Under the pieces are notes generated by a model. The model made no database searches, was not told the origin of the DNA, and was given only the letters and a program-made list of their open reading frames with translations. Shown piece by piece: positions 48,121-57,880 of a stretch of 64,000 nt of DNA (its first letter is position 1; the number at the start of each line of letters is the position of its first letter). This DNA comes from Agromyces sp. H66 (GTDB lineage Bacteria; Actinomycetota; Actinomycetes; Actinomycetales; Microbacteriaceae): NCBI RefSeq assembly GCF_004959775.1, contig NZ_SJZG01000009.1, positions 94,464 through 158,463 on the forward strand, read 5' to 3'. A program made the translations under genes and the position numbers.

Positions 48121-49443
48121 CTACTTGAGGTCGGAAGGCGGGGCGGAGTCGAATCCGTCGCTCGGGGGCAGTTGCAGCGGCCCGGTACCGGCGAAGGTGT
48201 CCAGGAGGTCGAGCTCGCCATTGACGACCGTCGCGAGACGCCGGATGCCGACCCGGATGGCGTCGGGTGTCGGGTAGCAGAAGGACAGGCGCATCGCGTG
48301 TCGCCCGCGCCCGTCGGCGAAGAACGCCGTGCCGGGCGTGTACGCGACGAGCTCCCTGACGGCGCGGGGCAGCATCTGCTTCGAGTCGAGCACATCGGGC
48401 ATGGTGACCCACACGTAGAAACCACCGTTGGGGTTCGTCCAGCTGAGCTGCGGCAGGTATTCCCCCAACGCCTCGATCATCGCGTCCTTGCGTTCTCGAT
48501 AGACGCCGCGGAAGGTGTCGATCTGGCCTCGCCAGTCGGTGGTCGACAGGTACTCCGACACGACGAGCTGGCTGAACGAGCTCGGGGAGAGGATCGCCGA
48601 CTCGGCGGCGAGGATGAGCTTCTCGCGGATGGCGTGGGGTGCGAGCGCCCAGCCGACGCGGAAGCCGGGAGCGAGCGTCTTCGAGAACGAGCCGAGATAG
48701 ATCACGCCGTCCTCGTCGAGCGAGCGCAGCGCATCGGGCGCCGGCTCATCGAAATGGAGGAGCCCGTACGGGTTGTCCTCGAGCACGAGGATCTCGTTGC
48801 TGCGGCAGATCTCGAGGATCTCGGGTCGACGCTCGGCCGAGAGCGTCACCCCGGCGGGATTGTGGAAGTTCGGAATCGTGTAGAGGAACTTGATCCTCCG
48901 CCCCTGCCCGCGCAGGTGCGCGATCGTCTGCCGGAGCGCTTCGGGGATGAGTCCGTGCTCGTCCATCGCAACGTGCACGACACTCGCCTGATACGAGCGG
49001 AACACCCCCATCGCGCCGACATAGCTCGGCGCCTCGGCCAGGATCACATCGCCAGGGTCGACGAAGAGCTTCGTGACGAGATCGAGCGCCTGCTGCGATC
49101 CGGTCGCGGTCACGACGTTGTCGACGCTCCCCCGGATGCCCTCGAAGGCCATCACGTCGAGGATGTGCTCTCGCAGTGCGGGAATGCCCTGGCCCGATCC
49201 GTACTGCAGGGCGACCGGGCCCTGCTCGCGCATCACGCGCTCCATCGACGAGACGATGAGCTCCTGCGGGAGTGCCGACACGAACGGCATGCCGCCCGCG
49301 AGCGACACCACCTCGGGACGGGAGGCGACGGCGAAGAGGGCTCGGACTTCTGAGGCGGCCAGCCCGGCGGCTCGCTCGGCGTAATTCGCGTACCAGGGGT
49401 CGAGATTGTTGCCGGTCCGCTGGGGGACGCCGTCAGAGGTCAC
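48121..49443 (-). CDS. PLP-dependent aminotransferase, class I/II (2-aminoadipate aminotransferase-like)
   Basis: 440 residues. The PLP Lys is in LGSFSKTLAPGFRVGWALAP. PLP-binding residues are in ATGSQQALDLVTKLF and PNFHNPAGVTLS; the phosphate clamp and Arg for the substrate carboxylate are in the C-terminal domain. No GntR domain is attached. Members use 2-aminoadipate, aromatic or branched-chain amino acids. The gene lies between trxA and ddl, on the same strand. Confidence 0.88.
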   Translation of the reverse strand: MTSDGVPQRTGNNLDPWYANYAERAAGLAASEVRALFAVASRPEVVSLAGGMPFVSALPQELIVSSMERVMREQGPVALQYGSGQGIPALREHILDVMAFEGIRGSVDNVVTATGSQQALDLVTKLFVDPGDVILAEAPSYVGAMGVFRSYQASVVHVAMDEHGLIPEALRQTIAHLRGQGRRIKFLYTIPNFHNPAGVTLSAERRPEILEICRSNEILVLEDNPYGLLHFDEPAPDALRSLDEDGVIYLGSFSKTLAPGFRVGWALAPHAIREKLILAAESAILSPSSFSQLVVSEYLSTTDWRGQIDTFRGVYRERKDAMIEALGEYLPQLSWTNPNGGFYVWVTMPDVLDSKQMLPRAVRELVAYTPGTAFFADGRGRHAMRLSFCYPTPDAIRVGIRRLATVVNGELDLLDTFAGTGPLQLPPSDGFDSAPPSDLK

Positions 49444-49552
49444 ATCGCTTCCGTTCTGTTCAGGATATTCATGCTAGTTGCTGGGTTCGTGCCGCCTGTT
49501 TCCGTGACACCTCGAGCGACGCCGCATGCGCGGTCGCCGCCCGACGATGCGA

Positions 49553-49584
49553 AAGACCCGCCCGGTTCGCACCGGGCGGGTCTT
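49553..49584 (-). terminator. Terminator hairpin after trxA
   Basis: AAGACCCGCCCGGT (49553-49566) and ACCGGGCGGGTCTT (49571-49584) pair perfectly around TCGC. On the minus strand the hairpin follows trxA and would end in CTTTCG. Confidence 0.85.
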
Positions 49585-49605
49585 CGGATATCGCGAGGTC
49601 GCCGG

Positions 49606-49929
49606 CTACGAGATGAAGGCGGCGAGGTCGGCCTCGAGGGCGGGCTTCGGCTTCGCGCCGATGACGGTCTTTACGACCTCGCCCTTCTCGAACACCTTGA
49701 ACGCGGGGATGGCGGTGATCTGGTACTTCATCGCCAGATTCGGGTTCTCGTCGACATTGAGCTTGACGATGTCGAGCTTGTCGGAGTGCTCGGTGGCGAT
49801 CTGGTCGAGGATCGGGCTCACCGCGCGACACGGGCCGCACCACTCTGCCCAGAAATCGACGAGGACGGCCCGGTCGTTCTTGAGCACCTCCTGCTCGAAG
49901 GTGGCTTCGGTCACGGCACGTGCGGTCAT
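49606..49929 (-). CDS. trxA: Thioredoxin
   Basis: 107 residues from ATG 49929. Active site WCGPC in LVDFWAEWCGPCRAVSPILD, with the cis-Pro in ITAIPAFKVFEKG. The protein reduces disulfides and is recharged by TrxB, whose gene is 40 bp upstream. A terminator follows. Confidence 0.96.
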   Translation of the reverse strand: MTARAVTEATFEQEVLKNDRAVLVDFWAEWCGPCRAVSPILDQIATEHSDKLDIVKLNVDENPNLAMKYQITAIPAFKVFEKGEVVKTVIGAKPKPALEADLAAFIS

Positions 49930-49969
49930 TGCGTTCTCTCCTTCAGTGGAATCGGATGTCGCGTCGGCG

Positions 49970-50944
49970 TCAGTCGACGACGGCGAACTCTGTCTCGAGT
50001 ACGGCCTCGGCGGCGTTCTCGTTGCCGAGGGCGGCGAGGTAGTGCTCGGCGTCGAGTGCGGCGGTCGCGCCGGTGCCCGCGGCGGTGATCGCCTGGCGGT
50101 AGGTCGGGTCGATGACGTCGCCGGCGGCGAACACACCCTCGACCGACGTGCGCGTCGAGCGGCCCTCCACGGCGATGGTGCCCTCGGGGGTGAGCTCGAG
50201 CTTGCCGTGCACGAGGTGGGTGCGCGGATCGTTGCCGATCGCGACGAACAGGCCGTCGAGGTCGAGGGCGCGCACGTCGCCCGTCTCGGTGTCGCGGAGG
50301 GTCACGCCGTTCACCTGCGTGTCGCCGTGGATCGCAGTGACCTCGGCGTTCCAGATGAACTCGATCTTCTCGTTGTCGAAGGCACGCTGCTGCATGATCT
50401 TCGACGCCTTGAGCGTGTCGCGGCGGTGGATGATGTACACCTTGTCGGCGAAGCGGGTGAGGAAGGTGGCCTCCTCCATCGCCGAGTCGCCGCCACCGAC
50501 GACCGCGATCGTCTTCTGGCGGAAGAAGAACCCGTCGCACGTCGCGCACCAGGACAGGCCGTGACCCGAGAGGACCTCCTCCTCGGGCAGACCGAGCTTG
50601 CGGTAGGCCGATCCGGTCGCGTAGATGATCGCACGAGCCTCCTCGACGCCGCCGTTGCCGAGCTTCACGCGCTTGACGGGGCCTTCGACCTCGAGCTCCA
50701 CGACGTCGTCGTACACGACCTCGGTGCCGAATCGCTCGGCCTGGGCCTGGAACTTGGCCATGAGGTCGGGACCCATGATGCCCTCGGGGAATCCGGGGTA
50801 GTTCTCGACCTCGGTCGTGTTCATGAGCTCGCCGCCGATCTCGACCGAGCTCGCGATGAGCAGCGGCTTCAGTTCTGCGCGAGCGGCGTAGATCGCCGCG
50901 GTGAACCCGGCGGGACCCGAACCGATGATGATGATGTCGCGCAA
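49970..50944 (-). CDS. trxB: Thioredoxin reductase
   Basis: 324 residues from TTG 50944, placed six bases after AGAGGAG; a GTG at 50950 is too close to that site. FAD motif IIIIGSGPAGFTAAIYAARA, redox Cys pair WCATCDGFF, NADPH motif VVGGGDSAMEEATFL and the C-terminal FAD site GVFAAGDVIDPTYRQAITAA. The protein passes NADPH electrons to thioredoxin. It is downstream of murJ by about 100 bp and co-directional. Confidence 0.96.
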   Translation of the reverse strand: MRDIIIIGSGPAGFTAAIYAARAELKPLLIASSVEIGGELMNTTEVENYPGFPEGIMGPDLMAKFQAQAERFGTEVVYDDVVELEVEGPVKRVKLGNGGVEEARAIIYATGSAYRKLGLPEEEVLSGHGLSWCATCDGFFFRQKTIAVVGGGDSAMEEATFLTRFADKVYIIHRRDTLKASKIMQQRAFDNEKIEFIWNAEVTAIHGDTQVNGVTLRDTETGDVRALDLDGLFVAIGNDPRTHLVHGKLELTPEGTIAVEGRSTRTSVEGVFAAGDVIDPTYRQAITAAGTGATAALDAEHYLAALGNENAAEAVLETEFAVVD

Positions 50945-51044
50945 CGCCACTCCTCTGCTCAATACATCGTGTCGTGGGATCCGTGGAGCGGATGCCACGC
51001 CATGGTCAACACAGTCTAGGCGGCGGGTATTCCGGCGGACTGTG

Positions 51045-52673
51045 TCAGCGTCGGCGCGTGACGCGGTCGAGCAGCGGCCGAGCGAACCCATGGAGCTCGG
51101 GTGAGCGGATGAGCCAGAGCACGCCGAAGTAGACGACCGCCATGGCAACGCCGATGGCGACCATGGAGATGACCGCCGGAGCGATGCCCGACATCGCGAA
51201 GCCGGTGCTGGAGAGACCTCCGAGCGAGACCAGCACCATGAAGCCCACGACGAGGCTCGGCACCGCAGCGATCGTGTAACGCACGAAGCTGGTCGTGATA
51301 CGCCATCCGTCGAGCTCGCCGAGCTTGCGGCGGAGCAGCACCGTGGCCAGCACGACCTGCGCGAGGGTCGCGACCGACGTGAGCAACGCGATGCCCATGG
51401 CGATCCAGTCGATCGCGACATTGACCAGCAGGAGCGCGCCCGAACTGAACAGCACCACCTGGAACAGCGTGAAGAAGAACGGCGTCTTCGTGTCGCCGAG
51501 TGCGTAGAACGCGCGTTGCACGATGAACAGGAAACTGAAGGGCACGAGCCCCACCACGTAGGCGGCGATGACGTTGCCGAACGCGAGACGAGAATCGAAG
51601 GATGCCTCGCCCGTGAACACCGTCGCGAACGGATACGCGCACATCGCGAGCACGATCGCGGCGAGCACGATGATGAGGCTGACGCCGCGGATCGCGCTCG
51701 AGACATCCGTTCGCACCTTGTCGGTGTCGCCCACTGAGGCGTGCTCGCTCATGCGCGTGAAGTACGCCGTCGCGATCGACACGGTGATCACCGAGTGCGG
51801 CAGCATGAAGATGAGCCACGCGTTGCCGAGTGCGGCGACGGAGGCCCCCTCGCCGGATGCGATGCCGACCACGTTCGTCTCGACGATGCCTGCGAACGTC
51901 GTGAGCAGCAGCATCCCGAACGTCCACGAAGCCATGCGGCCGGCATCGCCGAGGCCCACGCCGCGCCACCGGAAATCGGGGCGATAGCGGAGGCCGATGC
52001 GACGCCAGAACCAGAACAGCACGATCGCCTGCGCCGCGATGCCGAGCGTCGCGGAGCCGGCGAGGATCGCGATCATCGAGAAGTCCCACGCACCCGGTGA
52101 ACGCTCGCCGTTGGGGTCGGCGCCGTACAGCGCCATGAACACGAAGAGGCCGGCGATGGCGACGACATTGTTCAGCACCGGAACCCAGGTGAACGGACCG
52201 AACGAACGGCGCGCATTCAGCACCTCGCCGAGCAGCGTGTAGAGGCCGTAGAAGAAGATCTGCGGCAGGCACCAGTAGGCGAAGATCGTGGCGAGGTCGC
52301 GGGTCTCGGACGACAGTTGCGTGCCGTAGAGCAGCGTGAAGAGCGGTGCGGCGAGCGTTGCGGCCACGGTGGCCAGGGCCAGCAGCACCAGGGACAGGGT
52401 CAGCAACCGGTTGATGTAGGCGTGGCCGCCGTCGTCGTGCAGGCCGGCGCGCACGATCTGCGGTACGAGCACGGCGCTCAGCACGCCGCCGGCGACCACG
52501 ACGTAGATGGTGTTCGGCAGTTGGTTGGCGACGGCGAACGCGTCGGCGCTTCCGCTGCCGACGAGGCCGATCGCGTTCGCGAGCACGATGGCCTTCACGA
52601 AGCCGAGCACGCGGGACACGATCGTTCCGGAGGCGAGGAAGACGCTGGCGCGTCCGATGCGGTCGTCAGCCAC
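51045..52673 (-). CDS. murJ: Lipid II flippase MurJ
   Basis: 542 residues from GTG 52673, overlapping the upstream gene's stop by 8 bp. About fourteen membrane helices. The MOP/MviN start is RASVFLASGTIVSRVLGFVK and AFAVANQLPNTIYVVVAGGV with the conserved Arg residues of the central cavity. It moves lipid-linked peptidoglycan precursor across the membrane. There is no C-terminal pseudokinase, unlike in mycobacteria. Confidence 0.94.
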   Translation of the reverse strand: MADDRIGRASVFLASGTIVSRVLGFVKAIVLANAIGLVGSGSADAFAVANQLPNTIYVVVAGGVLSAVLVPQIVRAGLHDDGGHAYINRLLTLSLVLLALATVAATLAAPLFTLLYGTQLSSETRDLATIFAYWCLPQIFFYGLYTLLGEVLNARRSFGPFTWVPVLNNVVAIAGLFVFMALYGADPNGERSPGAWDFSMIAILAGSATLGIAAQAIVLFWFWRRIGLRYRPDFRWRGVGLGDAGRMASWTFGMLLLTTFAGIVETNVVGIASGEGASVAALGNAWLIFMLPHSVITVSIATAYFTRMSEHASVGDTDKVRTDVSSAIRGVSLIIVLAAIVLAMCAYPFATVFTGEASFDSRLAFGNVIAAYVVGLVPFSFLFIVQRAFYALGDTKTPFFFTLFQVVLFSSGALLLVNVAIDWIAMGIALLTSVATLAQVVLATVLLRRKLGELDGWRITTSFVRYTIAAVPSLVVGFMVLVSLGGLSSTGFAMSGIAPAVISMVAIGVAMAVVYFGVLWLIRSPELHGFARPLLDRVTRRR

Positions 52674-55086
52674 GCGTATCGCTCTCTGCTCCGGCTCCGG
52701 TTCCGGTTCGGGATGCCTCGGAGTCGGATGCCTCGGTGTCGGCGTCCGGCGCGGTGCGCACGTTGCCCTCGGCCCCGGCTCCTCCGGCGCCCTCGGTGTG
52801 GGCCGCCTCGTCGTCGGCGCCCTCGGCGGCGGCATCCGCCCCCTCTTCGGCACGAGCACGCCGGCGGCGACGGATGTTGCGCCAGATGCCGATGCCGAAC
52901 ACGAGCACGAGGATGGTCGCGAGCACCGCGGCGCCGAGTCCCTCCCAGTCGGCCTGCACGTTCGCGGGAATGGTGACCGCGTCGCCGATGGGAACGCCCG
53001 CCGGCGACGTGAGGGACACCACGAGGGAGACGTCGCCGTTGCCGACCCCGGCCACGACGGGAATGCGCACCGTGCTTCGCGACTCGGGCTCGACGGTGAC
53101 CTCGACCCGATCCTCGACGATGAGTCGGCCGTTCGACGGATCCACCTCGACCACGACGGTGACAGGATACGGCAGGCCGTTGTCGATCGTCGTGGGCACG
53201 CCCGTCTCGGTGGACACGACGTTGATGGGGCTCGACTCCACGACCGAGACGGAGCGAACGATGCGCCGCTGGTCGACGAGCCACTCGCCGGCCGCCGCCG
53301 CCCACGCCTCGCGGTCATCGAGCCACGCGACGTCGAGGAGCGAGAGGAGGTCGCGTCGGGTCGGCGCGGCGAGCAGGCGTTCGTCGGCGAGCACGCTCGC
53401 GAACGCGGCGACCTCGGCCTCGGCGGCGATCATGCGCGTGACGGTCGCGCGCCGGTCGTCGGCCGCGGGCTCCGAGACGAGCGCGCGAGGTTCGGGCGGC
53501 GCACCGATCGCGTCCGCGAGGCCCGCGAGCGTCGACCACCCGGACGCCTCGAGTTCCCCGATCAGCGCCGAGATGCGGTCGGAACGCGCGGGCGCACCGC
53601 GGTCGAACGTCGCGAGCACGGTCGTGCGGGCCGTGCCGGCGTCGAGTGCGAGCTCCGACAGCAACCGGCCGGCCGCCGCGCGCCACTCGGCGTCCGTCTG
53701 TGCGGAAGCCGCCGCGCGCAGCGGCTCGGTGAGTCCGGCGTCGGCGACCAGCGCCGTCGAGCCGTCGATCGTGGCGGACGCGGACGTCGGCCGGTCGACG
53801 GGCGACGTGTTCGTCGGGGCGAGCAACGCGGTCGTCAGGCCGGCCGCGTCGAGGTACGCGAGATCGCCCGATGCAACCGTGTCATCGGCGGGCCAGGCGA
53901 GGTCGGTGCGCGTGTACGGCCAGGCGAGGAGCTCGTCGGTGGTGGGCACCGCGCCGGTCGTCTCGGGCTCGGCCGGGGCATCCGTCGGCTCGACGCCATC
54001 GGCGCCCTCGTCTTCGCCGTCATCGCCCGGGGCGGGGGCGGTGAAGTCCGCCGGGTCCATCACGTCGTCGAACGACGTCGGTGCGAGGAGTGCGGGCAGG
54101 CCGACCTGCGACTGCACGGCCAGGTCGGCGTCGGCGTAGGCGAGGGGGAAGATCTCGTTCGTGAGTGTCGCGAGACGGTCGAGCCACGCGGTGGCCGACG
54201 GCGGTGCACTCGAGCCGAGCACCCGGATCGAGGCGAGGATGCGCGGGTCGAGCCCGATCGCGACCCGCCGATCCGCGAGCGCGTCGAGCTGGCGGGTCAG
54301 GACACCCGTCGGGCCGGTCCAGTTCTCGAGCTGAGCCGGAGGGATGAGTCCCGAGGCGCCCTCCGCCACGGGGACCGTGAGCGGCGCGACGAGGGTGACG
54401 GCGACCGAGCCGGCGGCGGGCACGGCGGCGTTCGGGTACGCGTCAGCCCCGGCGGCCACCACCATGTCATCGACGACGAGCTCTGCGCCGAGGCCGACGA
54501 TGGGCGACCCCGCGAGGTCGGCGAGCAGCTCGGGTGCGATCGTGAAGGGGATGAGCGCCGTGCCGCCGGGGGCCAGGCTGCGGGACTCGCTCTCGGCGAG
54601 TGCGACCGCCGTGCCCCCGAACCCGGCGCCGGTCTCGCCGCCGGCCGCGAGCCAGTCGTCGAGTTCGGCGTTCTCGTCGATGGGGTCGCCCGCGCGAACC
54701 AGGCGGAGCCGCCCGGGTGCGACCGTCTCGCCCGTCGCGTTCTCGATCTCGACGGTGACCGAGACGGGCGCCGAGAGCGTCAGGCTCGTGGAGATCGTGG
54801 GCGAGACCCGGAGGTGGAGGCCCCCGTTCTCGTCGTCGACCGACTGTGGTGGCCGTGATTTCGCGGGAGCCGCGCCGCCGTCGGTACCGGCGGTGCCCCC
54901 GCCCGCGATGCCGAACACCGCCTGCAGTCCGGCCGGATCGACGCCGGCGGCGGCGGCGAGGGGCGCGCCGACGACCCCGATGAGGGCTGCGGCGGCGAGG
55001 CTCGCCACGACGGCACGGCCGCGGCGGCTCGAGCGGGGGGCGGGTGAGTCGGCGCGGCGACGCGCTGGTTTCACCTCGGCCACCAT
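52666..55086 (-). CDS. DUF6049 family secreted/membrane protein
   Basis: 806 residues from ATG 55086; the frame is open far upstream but that part is antisense to pcnA and other genes. An N-terminal signal or anchor (VVASLAAAALIGVVGAPLAA) is followed by a large Ala/Val-rich extracellular region (about 40-700) and a C-terminal membrane helix (GLGAAVLATILVLVFGIGIW) ahead of a basic and then acidic cytoplasmic tail. The family always lies beside murJ in actinobacteria and probably assists in envelope synthesis; its role is unknown. Confidence 0.9.
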   Translation of the reverse strand: MVAEVKPARRRADSPAPRSSRRGRAVVASLAAAALIGVVGAPLAAAAGVDPAGLQAVFGIAGGGTAGTDGGAAPAKSRPPQSVDDENGGLHLRVSPTISTSLTLSAPVSVTVEIENATGETVAPGRLRLVRAGDPIDENAELDDWLAAGGETGAGFGGTAVALAESESRSLAPGGTALIPFTIAPELLADLAGSPIVGLGAELVVDDMVVAAGADAYPNAAVPAAGSVAVTLVAPLTVPVAEGASGLIPPAQLENWTGPTGVLTRQLDALADRRVAIGLDPRILASIRVLGSSAPPSATAWLDRLATLTNEIFPLAYADADLAVQSQVGLPALLAPTSFDDVMDPADFTAPAPGDDGEDEGADGVEPTDAPAEPETTGAVPTTDELLAWPYTRTDLAWPADDTVASGDLAYLDAAGLTTALLAPTNTSPVDRPTSASATIDGSTALVADAGLTEPLRAAASAQTDAEWRAAAGRLLSELALDAGTARTTVLATFDRGAPARSDRISALIGELEASGWSTLAGLADAIGAPPEPRALVSEPAADDRRATVTRMIAAEAEVAAFASVLADERLLAAPTRRDLLSLLDVAWLDDREAWAAAAGEWLVDQRRIVRSVSVVESSPINVVSTETGVPTTIDNGLPYPVTVVVEVDPSNGRLIVEDRVEVTVEPESRSTVRIPVVAGVGNGDVSLVVSLTSPAGVPIGDAVTIPANVQADWEGLGAAVLATILVLVFGIGIWRNIRRRRRARAEEGADAAAEGADDEAAHTEGAGGAGAEGNVRTAPDADTEASDSEASRTGTGAGAESDTRG

Positions 55087-55194
55087 GCAGGCGATTCTAC
55101 GGCGTGGGCCCGGGGCATCCGTTCGACGTCCACAGGCACCCCGCGGCGCGGACGGCGCACCGGTCGCCGTGGGGGCGCCGCCTAACATAGGGGC

Positions 55195-56628
55195 ATGCAG
55201 AGTGTCGCGGCGGCCCTCGAACGGCTCGAGGAACTGGCCGCTTCGCCGACCGTCGCGAAGCTCGCTCACGCCTTCGAGGCCGCGGACCACGAGATCGCAC
55301 TCGTCGGTGGGCCGGTGCGCGACGCGTTCCTCGGCCGGCGGGTCAGCGACCTCGATTTCACGACGGATGCCACGCCCGACGAGATCCTCTCGATCGTGAA
55401 GCCGATCGCCGGCGCCCACTGGGACGTCGGCCGCGACTTCGGCACCATCGGCGCGAAGATCGCCGGCGAGACGGTGGAGATCACGACCTACCGGTCGGAC
55501 GCCTACGACGGGGCATCCCGCAAGCCCGAGGTGGTCTTCGGCCGGACGCTCGACGACGACCTCACGCGCCGCGACTTCACGGTCAACGCGCTCGCCCTGC
55601 GCCTGCCCGAACTGACCCTGGTCGACCCGTCGGGGGGCGTGGAAGACCTCATCGCGGGCATCCTGCGCACCCCCGCCACCCCCGAGCAGTCGTTCGGCGA
55701 CGACCCGCTGCGGATGCTCCGGGCCGCCCGGTTCTCGGCCCAGCTCGGCTTCGAGGTCGAGCGGGCGACCCGCGCCGCCATGACCGCGCTGGCCCCGCAG
55801 ATCGACCGGATCTCGGCGGAGCGCATCCGCGACGAGCTGTCGAAGCTGCTCCTGACCGCGGCGCCGCGCGGCGGCATCCGGCTGCTCGTCGACTCGGGGC
55901 TCGCCGAGCGATTCATCCCCGAAATCCCCGCGCTGCGGCTCGAGGTCGACGAGCACCACCACCACAAGGACGTCTACGAGCACTCGCTCACGGTGCTCGA
56001 CCAGGCGATCGACTACGAGGTCTCGCGCGGGGTGCTCGACTCCCCCGACCTCATCGTGCGGCTCGCGGCGCTGATGCACGACATCGGCAAGCCGGCCACG
56101 CGGCGGCTCGAGCCCGGCGGCGCGGTGTCGTTCCACCACCACGACATGGTCGGCGCGAAGCTCGCCCGCAAGCGGCTGCGGGCGCTGCGCTTCGACAACG
56201 ACACGATCGCCGCCGTCTCCCGCCTCATCGAGCTGCACCTGCGGTTCTTCGGGTACACGGATGGCGCCTGGACCGACTCGGCGGTGCGCCGATACGTGCG
56301 CGACGCGGGCGACCAGCTCGAGCGGCTGCACATCCTGACGCGGGCGGACGTCACGACCCGCAACCGGCGCAAGGCCGACCGCCTCGCCTTCGCGTACGAC
56401 GACCTCGAGGAGCGCATCGCCGTGCTCGCCGAGGAGGAGGAGCTCGCCGCGGTGCGCCCCGAACTCGACGGGCAGCAGATCATGCAGCTCCTCGGCCTGA
56501 AGCCGGGGCCGCTCGTGGGCGAGGCGTATCGGTACCTGCTGGACGTGCGACTCGACGAGGGACCCATCGGGCCGGATGCCGCGGCCGAGCGCCTGCGCGC
56601 CTGGTGGGCCCAGCGCGCCGACGCCTGA
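55195..56628 (+). CDS. pcnA: CCA tRNA nucleotidyltransferase
   Basis: 477 residues. The nucleotidyltransferase core is VGGPVRDAFLGRRVSDLDFT, with the two catalytic Asp, then DLTRRDFTVNALAL and the RNA-binding region LRAARFSAQLGFE. A C-terminal HD domain is present (HHHHKDVYEHSL, LAALMHDIGKPATR). It adds or repairs CCA at tRNA 3' ends, which is consistent with tRNA genes here lacking encoded CCA. It is divergent from the DUF6049 gene, as usual in actinobacteria. Confidence 0.95.
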   Translation: MQSVAAALERLEELAASPTVAKLAHAFEAADHEIALVGGPVRDAFLGRRVSDLDFTTDATPDEILSIVKPIAGAHWDVGRDFGTIGAKIAGETVEITTYRSDAYDGASRKPEVVFGRTLDDDLTRRDFTVNALALRLPELTLVDPSGGVEDLIAGILRTPATPEQSFGDDPLRMLRAARFSAQLGFEVERATRAAMTALAPQIDRISAERIRDELSKLLLTAAPRGGIRLLVDSGLAERFIPEIPALRLEVDEHHHHKDVYEHSLTVLDQAIDYEVSRGVLDSPDLIVRLAALMHDIGKPATRRLEPGGAVSFHHHDMVGAKLARKRLRALRFDNDTIAAVSRLIELHLRFFGYTDGAWTDSAVRRYVRDAGDQLERLHILTRADVTTRNRRKADRLAFAYDDLEERIAVLAEEEELAAVRPELDGQQIMQLLGLKPGPLVGEAYRYLLDVRLDEGPIGPDAAAERLRAWWAQRADA

Positions 56629-56632
56629 CCCA

Positions 56633-56674
56633 CCCCCTCTCCTCCCCTCTCCCCCTCTCCTCCTCTCCTCCCTT
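56633..56674 (+). repeat. 42-nt pure pyrimidine tract
   Basis: Right after the pcnA stop the plus strand is only C and T for 42 bases, mainly CCTCTCC units. It runs directly into the left palindromic repeat. Confidence 0.8.
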
Positions 56675-56752
56675 CGCCGAGCGCGTGCAGATCCGACGAG
56701 CGCGCACGCGGACGCAATTGCGCTCGACGGAAGTACACGCGCTCGGGGAGGC
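56673..56752 (+). repeat. Palindromic intergenic repeat, left copy
   Basis: An imperfect palindrome of about 80 bp with arms CGCCGAGCGCGTGCAGATCC and CGGAAGTACACGCGCTCGGG. Its reverse complement matches 57881-57960 closely, including the centre AGCGCAATTGCGTCCGCGTG. The two copies flank the AbiEi-like gene in opposite orientation. Confidence 0.75.
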
Positions 56753-56856
56753 TCCGGTCGGGTCGGTCGTCCTCCACAATCGCCGGGGGCGCGAGTGGTT
56801 TCACAGACCAGGCAACCCGAGCGATCCGAACCCGAGAACCGGGTGAGCATCGCGGA

Positions 56857-57858
56857 ATGGAGATATCCGGGATGCCGCAACTCATACTGACGTCGGAGGA
56901 GCGTGTTGCAACCGCCGGGGACCGATGGGTGCACCGCGCTGTGGAGGCCGGACGGCTCGTGCGCGTTCGAGCCGGCATTCACGTGGACGCCGCGGAGTGG
57001 GAGGCTGCCGGGCACGAGCGACGTGCGCTGATACGGGTCGCCGCGGGGGTGCGCACCCGACGACAGAACGCCGTCCTCACACACGAGTCCGCCGCGATCG
57101 TGCTCGGCATCCCGATCATCGGAGCCCGTCCTGAAGCCGTGCACCTGGTGTCCGGCACGGGTTCGGCGCCCCGCAACCAGCGAGGTGTGGTCTGGCACCG
57201 CGAGCGGCTCGGTGACGGTGAGGTGATCGAGTACGGCGGATTCCTGCTGACGAGTCCCGAACGGACGTTGTTCGACCTCGCCCGAACCCGGGGTTTCCGC
57301 TCGGCGGTCACGGGCATCGATGCCGCGCTGGCCGGACGCTACGAGCCGCTCCCCGTGACGTTCGACGGCGATCGTTTCGTCGACCAGGAGCCGGGCGACA
57401 TCGCGGCGGTGGACCGCGCCGCCCTCACCGCGCGCATCGACGCGGCGGCAGGTGCACGTGGCATCCGCTCGGCGCGACGAGCCGTCGAGTTCGCGGATCC
57501 GCGATCCGCCTCGCCTGGCGAGTCGCTCAGCCGCGCGCAGATTCACCTGCTCGGCTTCCCGCCGCCAGAGTTGCAGGTGGGCTTCGCTCGGGCCGACGGC
57601 GGGGAGGATGTCACGGACTTCCATTGGCCCGAATATGCGATAGCGGGTGAATTCGACGGGTTCGTGAAGTACCACCGCGAGCAGTACCTGCACGGAATGA
57701 CGCCCGAGGAGGTCGTGTGGCTCGAGAAGGAGCGAGAGCGGCGGCTGCGCCGCGGGCATGGCCTCGAGGTGAGTCGATGGGTGTGGGATGTCGCGCTCGC
57801 ACCGCGCCTACTCAAGGCCGAGCTGATCGCTGCGGGCCTGCCGGTGGTTCGCCGCTGA
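56857..57858 (+). CDS. AbiEi-like/DUF559-like protein
   Basis: 333 residues from ATG 56857; ATG 56872 is an alternative. The N-terminal part has a winged-helix-like AbiEi antitoxin domain (GDRWVHRAVEAGRLVRVRAG, LTHESAAIVLGIPI). The C-terminal part resembles very-short-patch/DUF559 nuclease-like folds (DFHWPEYAIAGEFDGFVKYH, EEVVWLEKERERRLRRGHGL, VSRWVWDVA), with Asp, Glu and Lys in the PD-(D/E)xK positions. No AbiEii toxin lies beside it, so it is a single-gene form, common in Microbacteriaceae, of unknown role. It is flanked by inverted palindromic repeats. Confidence 0.75.
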   Translation: MEISGMPQLILTSEERVATAGDRWVHRAVEAGRLVRVRAGIHVDAAEWEAAGHERRALIRVAAGVRTRRQNAVLTHESAAIVLGIPIIGARPEAVHLVSGTGSAPRNQRGVVWHRERLGDGEVIEYGGFLLTSPERTLFDLARTRGFRSAVTGIDAALAGRYEPLPVTFDGDRFVDQEPGDIAAVDRAALTARIDAAAGARGIRSARRAVEFADPRSASPGESLSRAQIHLLGFPPPELQVGFARADGGEDVTDFHWPEYAIAGEFDGFVKYHREQYLHGMTPEEVVWLEKERERRLRRGHGLEVSRWVWDVALAPRLLKAELIAAGLPVVRR

Positions 57859-57880
57859 TCGTTGCGGCACACCTGTCCCC

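Noticed and set aside
55087..57759. Very long minus-strand open frame continuing the DUF6049 gene to 1697 codons
   Set aside because: The extra part is exactly antisense to pcnA and the AbiEi-like gene and lacks any domain; a signal peptide starts at the ATG at 55086.
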